Source of the DNA: Rhodococcus sp. RD6.2
GTDB lineage: Bacteria > Actinomycetota > Actinomycetes > Mycobacteriales > Mycobacteriaceae
DNA: 64,000 nt
Assembly (NCBI RefSeq): GCF_001040705.1
Contig: NZ_CVQP01000005.1
Location: 475,477-539,476, forward strand
Reading direction: 5' to 3'
The notes below the pieces were generated by a model. That model saw only the letters and a program-made list of their open reading frames with translations, made no database searches and had not been told where the DNA came from. Shown in pieces: positions 27,901 through 35,118 of the stretch (positions are counted from its first letter, which is position 1; each line of letters begins with the position of its first letter). The position numbers were made by a program, and so were the translations under genes.

Positions 27901-28719
27901 CGCGTCCGGGGTACGCGTCACCGGGACGTTGGAACCCCACATGATCAGGTAACCGGCGTCGAACCAGTCCGCGGACTCGGGGACGTCGGTCTGGTCGCCG
28001 AACACCTGCGGCGACGCCTCGGGCAGGTCGGCGTACCAGTCGTAGAACGAGAGCATCGCGCCGCCGATGAGCGAGATGAACCGGGCGCCGATCGCGTGGC
28101 TGACCATCGACATCGCCGGGATCGGCGAGAACCCGGCGACACGGTCCGGGCCGTACCGCTTGATGGTGTGCACGTGTGCGGCCGCGACGATCTCGGCGGC
28201 CTCCCACCACTCGGCGCGGACGAAGCCGCCCTTGCCGCGGGCCGCCTTGTACGTCTTCGACTTCTCCGGATCGTCGGCGATGTCCGCCCACGCGAGCACG
28301 GGATCCTTGAGCCGGGCCTTGGCCTCGCGGTACATCTCGAGCAGCACCCCGCGGACGTACGGGTAGCGCACCCGCGACGGCGAATACGTGTACCAGGAGA
28401 AGGAGGCGCCACGCGGGCAGCCACGCGGTTCGTACTCCGGCTTGTCCGGACCGATCGACGGGTAATCCGTCTGCTGCGCTTCCCAGGTGATCACGCCGTC
28501 CTTGACGTAGATCTTCCACGAGCACGAACCCGTGCAGTTCACCCCGTGGGTGGACCGCACGACCTTGTCGTACGACATCCGATCGCGGTAGAAGTCGTCG
28601 GACGTGCGGCCGCCGATCTGGTACAGGGTGCGCATGTCGGCGGACGGCTCGCCGCGCTGGAAGTGCTTGCCGAAGCGGAGCAGCGCGTCTGCGTCCAGCT
28701 TGCCGGTGGTCGGGGTCAT
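24976..28719 (-). CDS. narG: Respiratory nitrate reductase alpha subunit NarG
   Basis: The 1247-residue catalytic subunit holding bis-MGD molybdenum and the FS0 [4Fe-4S] cluster; it reduces nitrate to nitrite in the cytoplasm. The FS0 ligands are at His58, Cys62 and Cys66 in HGVNCTGSC, with the fourth in RGCPRGASFSWY. Molybdopterin-binding segments such as GSNVPVTRTPDAHY and YGVVRDGLPG are present and there is no frameshift. The ATG at 28719 matches the family N-terminus (MTPTTGKLDADALLRFG). A longer ATG at 28770 would draw its first residues from the adjacent transposon end. The insertion lies about 16 bases upstream, so the native leader is gone. Confidence 0.96.
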   Translation of the reverse strand: MTPTTGKLDADALLRFGKHFQRGEPSADMRTLYQIGGRTSDDFYRDRMSYDKVVRSTHGVNCTGSCSWKIYVKDGVITWEAQQTDYPSIGPDKPEYEPRGCPRGASFSWYTYSPSRVRYPYVRGVLLEMYREAKARLKDPVLAWADIADDPEKSKTYKAARGKGGFVRAEWWEAAEIVAAAHVHTIKRYGPDRVAGFSPIPAMSMVSHAIGARFISLIGGAMLSFYDWYADLPEASPQVFGDQTDVPESADWFDAGYLIMWGSNVPVTRTPDAHYMTEARYRGQKVVVVSPDYADNTKFADQWLPARPGTDGALAMAMGHVILTEFFVKKQVPRFVDYVSKFTDLPYLVTLEPRPVDATTNGHGPTYLPGKFLTAADLGDTGEGAVHKTVLLDSATGEPVVPNGSLGDRFTESGKGKWNLDLEGVEPALSLHGADVDAVTDRQAASSAPLHVVVDLPRYDTATPGVLHRGVPVRTVAGRLVTTVFDLMLAQYGVVRDGLPGTWPTGYDDADEPYTPAWQEGITGVPAASAARVAREFADNADRSGGRSMILMGAGTNHWFHSDQIYRSFLTLTLLTGCQGVNGGGWAHYVGQEKCRPVTGWSTLAFGSDWARPARQMQGTVFWYLATDQWRYDPFTSEAMASPLASGAFAGRTAADNIALASRLGWMPSYPTFNRNPLDLADEAERLGKNPADHVVDGLKSGHLQFAVEDPDAPENFPRTLIVWRSNLLGSSAKGNEYFLEHLLGAGSNLRASDSTGIRPEELIWRDKAPAGKLDLLTTLDFRMTSTTLFSDVVLPAATWYEKHDLSSTDMHPFVHAFSPAISPPWESKTDFDAFHRIARGFSWLAEKHLGTRKDIVAVPLLHDTVDATAQPGGRVLDWKRGECEPIPGKTMPKLVVVERDYTTIAEKMGALGPLVEELGLTTKGVTTFPTEEVGYLRSVNGAVATGPAAGRPSLAKDKHAAEAILALSGTTNGRLATQGFEHLQERTGTQLVDLAAENEGTRIRFSDTQARPVPVITSPEWSGSETGGRRYSPFTINTERLKPWHTLTGRQHFYLDHDWMSELGEQLPIFRPPLDMTALFAEPAVGETHGNGVGGSVTVRYLTPHSKWSIHSAYQDNLHMLTLSRGGQTIWMSDVDAVKIGVADNDWIEATNRNGIVVARAIVSHRMPEGTVFMYHAQDRAVDVPRTERTGKRGGIHNALTRVMIKPSHLIGGYAQQSFALNYHGPTGNQRDEVTTIRRRDQEVTY

Positions 28720-28738
28720 CGGGTGTTTGGCGCGGATA

Positions 28739-28758
28739 CTCCCTCGTTCGCGAGGGAG
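28739..28758 (+). repeat. Left-end hairpin of the TnpB element
   Basis: A perfect 8-base stem CTCCCTCG/CGAGGGAG closes a TTCG tetraloop. It corresponds to the left-end imperfect palindrome that TnpA recognises in IS200/IS605 elements. Confidence 0.6.
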
Positions 28759-28808
28759 AGGAAGCGCCATCCTCCTGTCTGTCGGTGGTCTCGGTTACGT
28801 TGCCGTGC

Positions 28809-29966
28809 ATGGGGGAAGATGTCGTTCGGTACACGTTCCGGTTGCGGCCCGGCGCGTGCGCGGAGCGGGCGTTGGTCGCGGAGTGGGATCGGTGCCGATT
28901 CCTGTGGAACGAGGCTGTCCACCAACAGAAGTCGGGCGCTCGGCCGACGTTCGGAAGCCTGTCTCGACTGTTGACCGACGCGCGATCGCGCAACACGTGG
29001 TTGCGGGAGGGTTCGCAGGTCGCGAAGCAACAAACCCTGCGGACATACGCTCAGTCGCTGGCGCAGTCGTTCACGGTGAAGGGCCAGGGCCGTCCGAAGT
29101 TCAAGGCCCGAAAGGCCACGTTGCCCACGCTGGAGTTCACGCGTCGTGGATTCCGGATCCACGACGGCCGGTTGGCGCTGCCCAAGGGGATCAGTATCCC
29201 GGTGGTGTGGTCGCGGGAGTTGCCGTCGGAGCCGTCGAGTGTCCGGGTCATCCGTGATTCGTTGGGGCATTGGTACGCCTCGTTCGTCGTCCGCCGTGAG
29301 GCGGTACCGGTTCCGGAGGCTGCGGGTGGGATCGGTGTCGACTGGGGTGTGACGACCACGGCCACCACCACCGACGCAGCCTTCGATATGCCGTATCTGG
29401 GGCACCGGAAGCGGTGTGCGGCGGAGTTGGCGAAGGCGCAGCGGACGATGGCGCGCCGCCACAGTGGCAAACAGAGTCCGCAGTCGAACGGGTACGAGCG
29501 TGCGAAGAGGCAGGCCGCGAGGTTGCAGAAGAAGGCGGCCCGTCAGACCGCACACGATTCGCCGGTGTGGGCGAAACGCGTCGTCGACAGTCACGAGTTG
29601 ATCGCGGTGGAGGATTTCACGCCGAGATTCCTGGCAAAGTCGACGATGGCGCGTAAGGCCGCCGATGCTGCGATCGGCGGCGCGAAGCGGGAGCTTGTCG
29701 AGCGTGGTGTGCGGGCCGGCCGGAGGGTGGTGTTGGTGCGGCCCGCGTACACGAGCATGACGTGTTCGAGGTGTTTCGCGAGAGCCAAGCAGCGCCTCGG
29801 GCTCGGTGAACGAGTCTTCCGATGCTGGTCCTGTGGTCATACGGAGGGTCGGGATCGGAACGCTGCCGGGGTGGTCCTGGCTGTGGCAGAGCGCGGCCGC
29901 ACACGTGTTGACGATGTCAGTCAATCTGTTCACCTCCCTCGAGGGGTTGGTCGGGTTGCGGTCTGA
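28809..29966 (+). CDS. tnpB: TnpB family RNA-guided nuclease (IS200/IS605 OrfB)
   Basis: A 385-residue TnpB, the compact RuvC nuclease ancestral to Cas12 that cuts DNA using an omega-RNA from the element's right end. The RuvC residues are all present: Asp178 in GIGVDWGVTT, Glu268 in IAVEDFTPRF and Asp349 in EGRDRNAAG. A zinc ribbon has Cys319, Cys322, Cys339 and Cys342 (CSRC...CWSC). The N-terminal helix-turn-helix portion YTFRLRPGACAERAL is normal. The ATG at 28809 is preferred to the GTG at 28785 by similarity of the N-terminus. It lies opposite to narG and nirBD. No partner transposase is present, so mobility needs one in trans. Confidence 0.9.
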   Translation: MGEDVVRYTFRLRPGACAERALVAEWDRCRFLWNEAVHQQKSGARPTFGSLSRLLTDARSRNTWLREGSQVAKQQTLRTYAQSLAQSFTVKGQGRPKFKARKATLPTLEFTRRGFRIHDGRLALPKGISIPVVWSRELPSEPSSVRVIRDSLGHWYASFVVRREAVPVPEAAGGIGVDWGVTTTATTTDAAFDMPYLGHRKRCAAELAKAQRTMARRHSGKQSPQSNGYERAKRQAARLQKKAARQTAHDSPVWAKRVVDSHELIAVEDFTPRFLAKSTMARKAADAAIGGAKRELVERGVRAGRRVVLVRPAYTSMTCSRCFARAKQRLGLGERVFRCWSCGHTEGRDRNAAGVVLAVAERGRTRVDDVSQSVHLPRGVGRVAV

Positions 29967-30005
29967 GCGTGGAATCTCCTGCCTTCGGGTAAGGGAAGCG
30001 TTAAG
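29850..30005 (+). ncRNA. Probable omega-RNA region (tnpB 3' end to element right end)
   Basis: In related elements the guide scaffold overlaps the last part of tnpB and runs to the right end, with the guide taken from flanking DNA beyond it. Here that region includes the right-end hairpin at 29978-29994, with flank starting near AATGCCTCTCG. Position is by analogy; no direct evidence of transcription. Confidence 0.35.
29978..29994 (+). repeat. Right-end hairpin of the TnpB element
   Basis: CCTGCC and GGTAAGG pair around a TTCG loop with one wobble and one bulged A, followed directly by GAAGCG, mirroring the left end in order and orientation. Confidence 0.55.
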
Positions 30006-30050
30006 AATGCCTCTCGAAGACGTTGTGCGACAGAGTGAGTCGGGATTCGG

Positions 30051-30374
30051 TCAGAACTGGACGATCACCGTCCCGTCGCTGACGTGCGCCGGGTACACCC
30101 GCACCGCAGCGACCGTCTCGGTGGTGCACACGCCGGTGTCGAACCGGAACGCGTACTGGTGCAGTGGGCAGGTCACCACGGACCCGTCGATCTGACCGTC
30201 GGCGAGCGGACCCGCCTTGTGCGGGCACACCGCGTCCATCGCCCGGACAGTCCCGTCCGCGAGCAGGAACACAGCGATCTGGGTGCCGTCGATCACGTAG
30301 GTGCGGCCCTCACCGGGTGTCAGGTCGGAGACCGACCCCACCGTCACCTGACGGTGGTCCGTCGTCGCCGTCAT
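30051..30374 (-). CDS. nirD: Nitrite reductase (NADH) small subunit NirD
   Basis: A 107-residue Rieske-type small subunit of the assimilatory NADH-nitrite reductase. The [2Fe-2S] ligand boxes CPHKAGPL and CPLHQYAF are both intact, spaced as in the family. The ATG at 30374 overlaps the nirB stop by 4 bases (ATGA). The stop is about 45 bases from the TnpB element's right end, so the transcript probably once ran toward narG. A longer reading upstream lies inside nirB and is rejected. Confidence 0.94.
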   Translation of the reverse strand: MTATTDHRQVTVGSVSDLTPGEGRTYVIDGTQIAVFLLADGTVRAMDAVCPHKAGPLADGQIDGSVVTCPLHQYAFRFDTGVCTTETVAAVRVYPAHVSDGTVIVQF

Positions 30375-32869
30375 CGGACCGGCACCTGGGGGAGGGGAAG
30401 CAGCGGCAGCGACGGCGCGAACTGCGCCGGTGACTTCGGCGCCGTGCGTTCCTTCCACGGGTCGCGGTAGCCGGCGACCGCGGTCGCCATCCGCTCGTCC
30501 AGTCCGGCCACGATGCCCTCCTCGTCTCGAACCAACAGCGCCTGCAACCGCTCCAGGCCGACCCTCGGCACCCAGTCGTAGGTGCGTTCGAGCCACTTCG
30601 CTTCTTCGCGGTAGTGCTGGATGAACCGTCCGGCCAGGTCGATCACCTCCTCACCCGACTCGACGGTGGCGAGCAGGTCGCCCTTCCGGATGTGCGCGCC
30701 GGCGGCGCCCCCGACGTAGATCTCCCAACGCCCGTCGCCGACCGCGACCACACCGAAGTCCTTGCACAGTGCCTCCGAACAGTTCCGGGGGCACCCCGCG
30801 ACGGCGAGCTTGAGCTTCGCGGGGGTTTCGAGGCCCTGGAACCGCTCCTCGAGGGCGATGCCGAGGTTCGTGGAGTCACCGAGTCCGAAGCGGCAGAAGT
30901 CGCTTCCCACACACGTTTTCACCGTGCGCATGCTCTTGCCGTAGGCGTAGCCCGACGGCATGTCCAGGTCACCCCACATCTTCGGCAGGTCTTCCTTCTT
31001 GATGCCGAGCAGGTCGATGCGCTGCCCGCCGGTGACCTTCACGAGCGGGACCGCGTACTTGTCGGCGACATCGGCGATGCGGCGCAGCTGATCCGGTGTG
31101 GTGACGCCGCCCTTCATCTGCGGGACCACCGAGAACGTGCCGTCGCGCTGGATGTTCGCGTGGACGCGGTCGTTGATGAAGAGGGCTCCGCGCTCGTCGA
31201 CCCAGTCCGGGCCCCACACGGTGCGCAGCAGCGAGGCCAGCGGCATCTTCGCGGGTGCCTGCTCGAGGCCGTCCGTGGCGAGCTCGGCGAACACCTGTGA
31301 CACCGCCCGCAGATCGCGCTCCCGGATGGCGGCGACGAGCTCGGACTTCGTCATCGGGATGCACGGCACGTACCAGTCGGCCGCCGGATCCGCGGCCAAC
31401 GAGCCGCCCGCGGCGTGGGCGACGATGTCGGTGACGAGTCCCTTGCAGGAGCCGCACCCCTTGCCTGCGCGGGTCTTCGCGCACACCTCCGTCAGCGTCG
31501 CGGCGCCGCCGTGCACGCACGCGACCAGGTCGCGCTTCGTGACGCCGTTGCAGTTGCAGACCTGCGTGTCGTCGGGCAGGTCCGCTACCGACGCGGTATC
31601 CGCGGCACCGGCCAGGTCGAACAGCAACGACATGCGGTCCTCGGGGAGTTCGACCTTGCCGTCGAACACCTGCGTCAGCAGGGATGCCTTGCCGATCTCG
31701 CCCATCAGCGTCGCACCGACCAGCTTGCCGTCCCGCACGACGATGTTCTTGTAGACCCCGGTTCGGGAATCGTAGAACTGGATGAACTCGTCGGTCTCCA
31801 ATTCCGGGCTCTTGACGCCCATCGCCGCCACGTCGAGCCCCGCGACCTTGAGCTTCGTCGTCGACGACGAACCCTGGTACGCGGCAGCGGGATTCGATCC
31901 CGTCAGGTGCTCGGCGAGGACCACCGACTGCTCCCACACCGGCGCGACCAGCCCGTACAACTCGCCGCGGTGCTGGGCACATTCGCCGACCGCGTAGACC
32001 GAACCCTCGTCCTCGCACCGCATCTGGTCGTCGACGACGATGCCCCGCTCGACGACCAGGCCGCCCGCGCGCGCCAGTTCGGCGTTGGGGCGGATGCCCG
32101 CGGTGACGACGACCATGTCGGCGGGCAGGCTGCTGCCGTCGTTGAACGCGACACCGGTGACGTTCCCGCTGTCGTCGCGCAGCACCGCCGTGGTGCGCAT
32201 CGCGGTGTGGACGCCGACCCCGAGCGCCTCGATCTTCGCGCGCAGCACCTGGCCGCCGCGCTCGTCGAGCTGCTGGTTCATCAGGTGTCCGGGGGAGTGC
32301 ACGACGTTGACCGTCAGACCCTGCGTGCGGAGCCCGTACGCGGCCTCGAGGCCCAGCAGTCCGCCGCCGATCACGACCGCGGAGACGCCGTCCCGGGACT
32401 GCGCCATCTGCAGCATGCCGTTGGTGTCGGCGATGGTGCGGAAACCGAAGACGCCACGGCCGAGCCTGCCGTCCGCCTCGCGCAGGCCGTCCATGTTGGG
32501 GAAGAAGGTGTTCGAGCCGGTCGCGACGACGAGGACGTCGTAGTCGACGACCCGGTCGCTCTCGCAGGTGATGGTCTTCGCGAACCGGTCGAGGGTGACG
32601 GCGCGGTCGCCCGCGTAGAGCGTCACGCCGTTCTCGCGGTACCAGCTCATCGGGTTGAGGATGATGTCGTCGTCGTCCGCGGTCGCCTCACCGGACAGGA
32701 CGTGGGAGAGCATGATGCGGTTGTAGTTGCCGTACGGCTCGTCGCCGATCATCGTGACGTCGAACATGTCCCGACCGCCGCGCGCGAGAATCTCTTCGAC
32801 GGTGCGGGCGCCTGCCATGCCGTTGCCGACGACCAGCAGTCGCCTCTTCGCCTCACCTGTGCTCGCCAT
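30371..32869 (-). CDS. nirB: Nitrite reductase (NADH) large subunit NirB
   Basis: An 832-residue cytoplasmic enzyme that reduces nitrite to ammonium with NADH. Order of domains: FAD/NAD(P) oxidoreductase (VVGNGMAGARTVEEIL at the N-terminus, VIGGGLLGLEAAYGL near 170), BFD-like [2Fe-2S] domain with CNCNGVTKRDLV near 430, then ferredoxin-like and siroheme/[4Fe-4S] domains. CVGSDFCRFG and CPRNCSEALC supply the four cluster cysteines. All motifs are intact. The ATG at 32869 agrees with homologues. A GlnR-like pattern lies just upstream, and nirD is translationally coupled. Confidence 0.96.
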   Translation of the reverse strand: MASTGEAKRRLLVVGNGMAGARTVEEILARGGRDMFDVTMIGDEPYGNYNRIMLSHVLSGEATADDDDIILNPMSWYRENGVTLYAGDRAVTLDRFAKTITCESDRVVDYDVLVVATGSNTFFPNMDGLREADGRLGRGVFGFRTIADTNGMLQMAQSRDGVSAVVIGGGLLGLEAAYGLRTQGLTVNVVHSPGHLMNQQLDERGGQVLRAKIEALGVGVHTAMRTTAVLRDDSGNVTGVAFNDGSSLPADMVVVTAGIRPNAELARAGGLVVERGIVVDDQMRCEDEGSVYAVGECAQHRGELYGLVAPVWEQSVVLAEHLTGSNPAAAYQGSSSTTKLKVAGLDVAAMGVKSPELETDEFIQFYDSRTGVYKNIVVRDGKLVGATLMGEIGKASLLTQVFDGKVELPEDRMSLLFDLAGAADTASVADLPDDTQVCNCNGVTKRDLVACVHGGAATLTEVCAKTRAGKGCGSCKGLVTDIVAHAAGGSLAADPAADWYVPCIPMTKSELVAAIRERDLRAVSQVFAELATDGLEQAPAKMPLASLLRTVWGPDWVDERGALFINDRVHANIQRDGTFSVVPQMKGGVTTPDQLRRIADVADKYAVPLVKVTGGQRIDLLGIKKEDLPKMWGDLDMPSGYAYGKSMRTVKTCVGSDFCRFGLGDSTNLGIALEERFQGLETPAKLKLAVAGCPRNCSEALCKDFGVVAVGDGRWEIYVGGAAGAHIRKGDLLATVESGEEVIDLAGRFIQHYREEAKWLERTYDWVPRVGLERLQALLVRDEEGIVAGLDERMATAVAGYRDPWKERTAPKSPAQFAPSLPLLPLPQVPVR

Positions 32870-32891
32870 GCGTCGAGGGTGCGGGCATCGG

Positions 32892-32918
32892 GTGACGCAA
32901 TCGCTGCCGGGACGTTAC
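32892..32918 (-). promoter_or_regulatory. Candidate GlnR box upstream of nirB
   Basis: Read on the minus strand: GTAAC, 6 bases, GCAGC, 6 bases, GTCAC. The spacing equals the actinobacterial GlnR pattern GTnAC-n6-GnAAC-n6-GTnAC; two of three half-sites match well and the middle differs at one fixed base. GlnR activates nirBD in mycobacteria and Streptomyces. The site ends only 22 bases before the nirB ATG, closer than usual for an activator. Confidence 0.35.
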
Positions 32919-32984
32919 GCGGCAATCAGGAAGTGCTCACCGAGTCGCGGGTCCGGTTGTAAGGCTTTCCGTCGACTTCCGCTA

Positions 32985-33008
32985 CTATTCCATGAAGTTA
33001 TGGAATAG
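32985..33008. promoter_or_regulatory. Perfect inverted-repeat operator upstream of the MFS/ArsR-rhodanese operon
   Basis: Nine-base arms CTATTCCAT and ATGGAATAG flank GAAGTT, an A+T-rich island in a G+C-rich background. It is 32 bases upstream of the MFS start, in the interval shared with the divergent nirB. The size and symmetry suit an ArsR-family dimer, and the regulator is encoded in the same operon. Confidence 0.6.
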
Positions 33009-33040
33009 CGAGGCAGTCGGAGGGGACGGGGAGGTCGGCC

Positions 33041-34288
33041 ATGGTCGCGAGCGGTGAATCAGAGGTCGGCACTCCCGTAATCGACGACACAGAACGCCGC
33101 CGGGTGCAGCGGCGCACGCTGACGGTCGTCGTCGCCAGCCAGATCCTCGGTGGCGCCGGCCTGGCGGCCGGGATCACGGTCGGAGCGCTCCTCGCCAAGG
33201 ACATGCTCGGCACCGACGGACTCGCGGGCGTGCCGACGGCGCTGTTCACACTCGGGTCGGCACTGGCGGCGTTTCTCGTCGGCCGGATCACCGCGGGTCG
33301 CGGCAGGCGGACGGGCCTGGCCCTCGGATTCGGGGCGGGCGGTGTCGGCGCCATCGGTGTGGTCGTCGCGGCCGCAACAGACAGTGTGCCCCTGCTACTC
33401 GTGTCCCTGTTCGTCTACGGCGCAGGCACCGCGACGAATCTGCAGGCGCGGTATGCGGGAACGGATCTCGCGCCCGCCGCGGGGCGCGGGACGGCCGTCA
33501 GCGTCGCGATGGTGGCGACCACCCTCGGGGCGGTCGCGGGGCCGAACCTCGTCGAGCCGCTCGGAGAGTGGGCGGTCCAGCTCGGGTTGCCCGCGCTGTC
33601 GGGGCCGTTCCTGCTGGCCGCGGCGGCGTACCTCGCGGCGGGGACGGTCCTCTTCGCCCTGCTGCGGCCTGACCCGTACCTCCTTGCCCGACGCCTGGAG
33701 TCCGCCGAGTACACGGCCGTTGCGACGGACGCGGCGCCGCCGCCCGGTGTGGGTGCCTACGTCGGCGCCGCCGTCATGGTTCTGACCCAGATCGCCATGG
33801 TGGCGATCATGACGATGACCCCGGTCCACATGCGTGCGCACGGCCACGGGCTGGGGGAGATCGGGTTGGTGATCGGTGTCCACGTCGGCGCCATGTATCT
33901 GCCGTCCCTGGTGACCGGTGTCCTCGTCGACAAGGTCGGCCGGCTGCCGATGGCCGCCGCGGCGGGTGTCACTCTCCTGCTCGCCGGGGTCACCGCCGCG
34001 GTTGCCCCCGCAGATTCGCTCACCCTCCTGATCGTGGCACTCGCGTTGCTGGGGCTCGGCTGGAACTTCGGTCTGATCTCGGGAACTGCATTGGTCGTCG
34101 ACGCCACGGTCCCGCTGAACCGGCCCCGGACGCAGGGCTCCATCGACGTCCTGATTGCCCTCGCCGGAGCGGGTGGCGGCGCGCTGTCCGGTGTCGTGAT
34201 GTCGGCAACCGACTACGCGACCCTGGCTCTCGGCGGTGGTGTCCTGGCGCTACTGCTGGTGCCGGTCCTGTTCCGGGCTCGCCGCTGA
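33041..34288 (+). CDS. MFS transporter
   Basis: A 415-residue transporter of the major facilitator superfamily with about 12 hydrophobic helices in two halves. Residues LVGRITAGRGRRTGLALG fit the A-loop motif between helices 2 and 3. The soluble N-terminus (about 25 residues) and a central loop near 220-235 are cytoplasmic. The substrate is unknown. It is followed after 54 bases by an ArsR-rhodanese regulator and preceded by a palindromic operator, suggesting export or import of a sulfur- or metal-related compound. It is divergent from nirB but shows no similarity to NarK nitrate transporters. Confidence 0.85.
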   Translation: MVASGESEVGTPVIDDTERRRVQRRTLTVVVASQILGGAGLAAGITVGALLAKDMLGTDGLAGVPTALFTLGSALAAFLVGRITAGRGRRTGLALGFGAGGVGAIGVVVAAATDSVPLLLVSLFVYGAGTATNLQARYAGTDLAPAAGRGTAVSVAMVATTLGAVAGPNLVEPLGEWAVQLGLPALSGPFLLAAAAYLAAGTVLFALLRPDPYLLARRLESAEYTAVATDAAPPPGVGAYVGAAVMVLTQIAMVAIMTMTPVHMRAHGHGLGEIGLVIGVHVGAMYLPSLVTGVLVDKVGRLPMAAAAGVTLLLAGVTAAVAPADSLTLLIVALALLGLGWNFGLISGTALVVDATVPLNRPRTQGSIDVLIALAGAGGGALSGVVMSATDYATLALGGGVLALLLVPVLFRARR

Positions 34289-34342
34289 CGGGTAGCGCGG
34301 CCTCGATTCTCACGAGCTGATCGAACACGGGAGGTGGGTGGC

Positions 34343-34993
34343 ATGTCGGGTACGCGAGCGGAGCTCTACGACCAGATCGCACGGGTCGGCAAGGCGGTCG
34401 GTCACGGTGGCAGGCTGCGCATCCTGGACGTGCTCGCGCAGAGCGAGCGCACGGTCGATGCCATCGCCACCGCGACCGAGATGAACGTGACGACTGCATC
34501 GGCGAACCTGCAGGCTCTCAAGGCGAGCGGCCTCGTCGTCGCTCGGCGGGACGGCACCCGCCAGATCTACAGCCTGGCGGGGCCGGACGTCGCGCGGTTG
34601 CTGGTCCTCGTCCAGGACGTCGCCCGGGCACATCTCGCCGAGGTCGCCGCGTCTGCCGCGGCGGTGCTGGGATCGCCAGACGACGCCATCACGCGCGAGG
34701 AGCTGATTCGGCGCCGCGATGCCGGCGAGATCACCCTCCTGGACGTGCGGCCCAGTGAGGAGTTCGCCGCGGGCCACATTCCGGGCTCGATCAACGTCCC
34801 GCTCGCCGATCTGGCACGTCGCCTCGGCGAACTGCCCGCCGGCCGTGATGTCGTCGCGTACTGCCGTGGTGCCTACTGCGTGATGGCACCCGATGCGGTC
34901 CGCATCGCCCGCGAGGCGGGGATGTGCATCACCCGCCTCGACGGCGGCATGCTCGAGTGGCGGCTGGCGGGGCTGCCCGTCGCGGGCTCGTAG
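34343..34993 (+). CDS. ArsR-family regulator fused to a rhodanese domain
   Basis: A 216-residue two-domain regulator. Residues 1-95 form an ArsR winged helix (GHGGRLRILDVLAQSERTVD; TTASANLQALKASGLVVAR as the recognition helix region). Residues about 115-216 form a rhodanese domain with DVRPSEEFAAGHIPGSINVP and the catalytic-loop cysteine in VAYCRGAYCVMAPDAV. Cysteine persulfide chemistry could therefore be sensed. GGAGG lies 8 bases before the ATG at 34343. It is the second gene of the MFS operon and probably autoregulates through the operator at 32985-33008. The ligand is inferred, not shown. Confidence 0.88.
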   Translation: MSGTRAELYDQIARVGKAVGHGGRLRILDVLAQSERTVDAIATATEMNVTTASANLQALKASGLVVARRDGTRQIYSLAGPDVARLLVLVQDVARAHLAEVAASAAAVLGSPDDAITREELIRRRDAGEITLLDVRPSEEFAAGHIPGSINVPLADLARRLGELPAGRDVVAYCRGAYCVMAPDAVRIAREAGMCITRLDGGMLEWRLAGLPVAGS

Positions 34994-35022
34994 CCTGCGC
35001 GGCATTCCGTGGGGAGGCCGTC

Positions 35023-35049
35023 GTGCTGCCCGCTCGTAACGGGCAGCAC
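35023..35049. terminator. Perfect hairpin after the ArsR-rhodanese gene
   Basis: Arms GTGCTGCCCG and CGGGCAGCAC (10 bases, perfect) enclose CTCGTAA, 30 bases after the stop at 34993. The following run is A not T on the plus strand, so it is not a classic U-tract terminator, but U-less hairpins are common in actinobacteria. Confidence 0.5.
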
Positions 35050-35118
35050 GAAAAAACCGACTTCCGGGTATGTCACCCTCGTATGCGTTCCGACAGTCCG
35101 GGCCGGTCGGCGGATCCG

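Larger units (their letters stand above)
28735..30005 (+). mobile_element. Stand-alone TnpB transposon of IS200/IS605 (IS1341-like) type
   Basis: The element carries a single tnpB gene and no transposase tnpA. Both ends hold a hairpin with a TTCG loop followed within a few bases by GAAGCG: left hairpin at 28739-28758 with GAAGCG at 28761-28766, right hairpin at 29978-29994 with GAAGCG at 29995-30000. Both have the same orientation, as IS200/IS605 ends do. The element lies between nirD and narG. No target duplication is expected for this family. The exact ends are estimated. Confidence 0.7.

Noticed and set aside
26131-28974. A 947-codon open frame on the plus strand opposite narG
   Set aside because: It is a shadow of the G+C-rich third positions of narG; composition is Arg/Asp/Val-rich with no domain, while narG on the other strand is unmistakable.
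28809-29966. The TnpB protein as a nuclease-dead TnpB-like regulator
   Set aside because: All three RuvC acidic residues and the zinc cysteines are present, so a repurposed dead version is unlikely.
33041-34288. The MFS gene next to nirBD as a NarK nitrate/nitrite transporter
   Set aside because: The NarK nitrate signature segments are not visible and the gene is in an operon with an ArsR-rhodanese regulator instead.
35023-35049. A classic intrinsic terminator with U-tract
   Set aside because: The hairpin is perfect but is followed by A residues on the plus strand and has T residues on the wrong side for the minus strand; kept only as a U-less hairpin.
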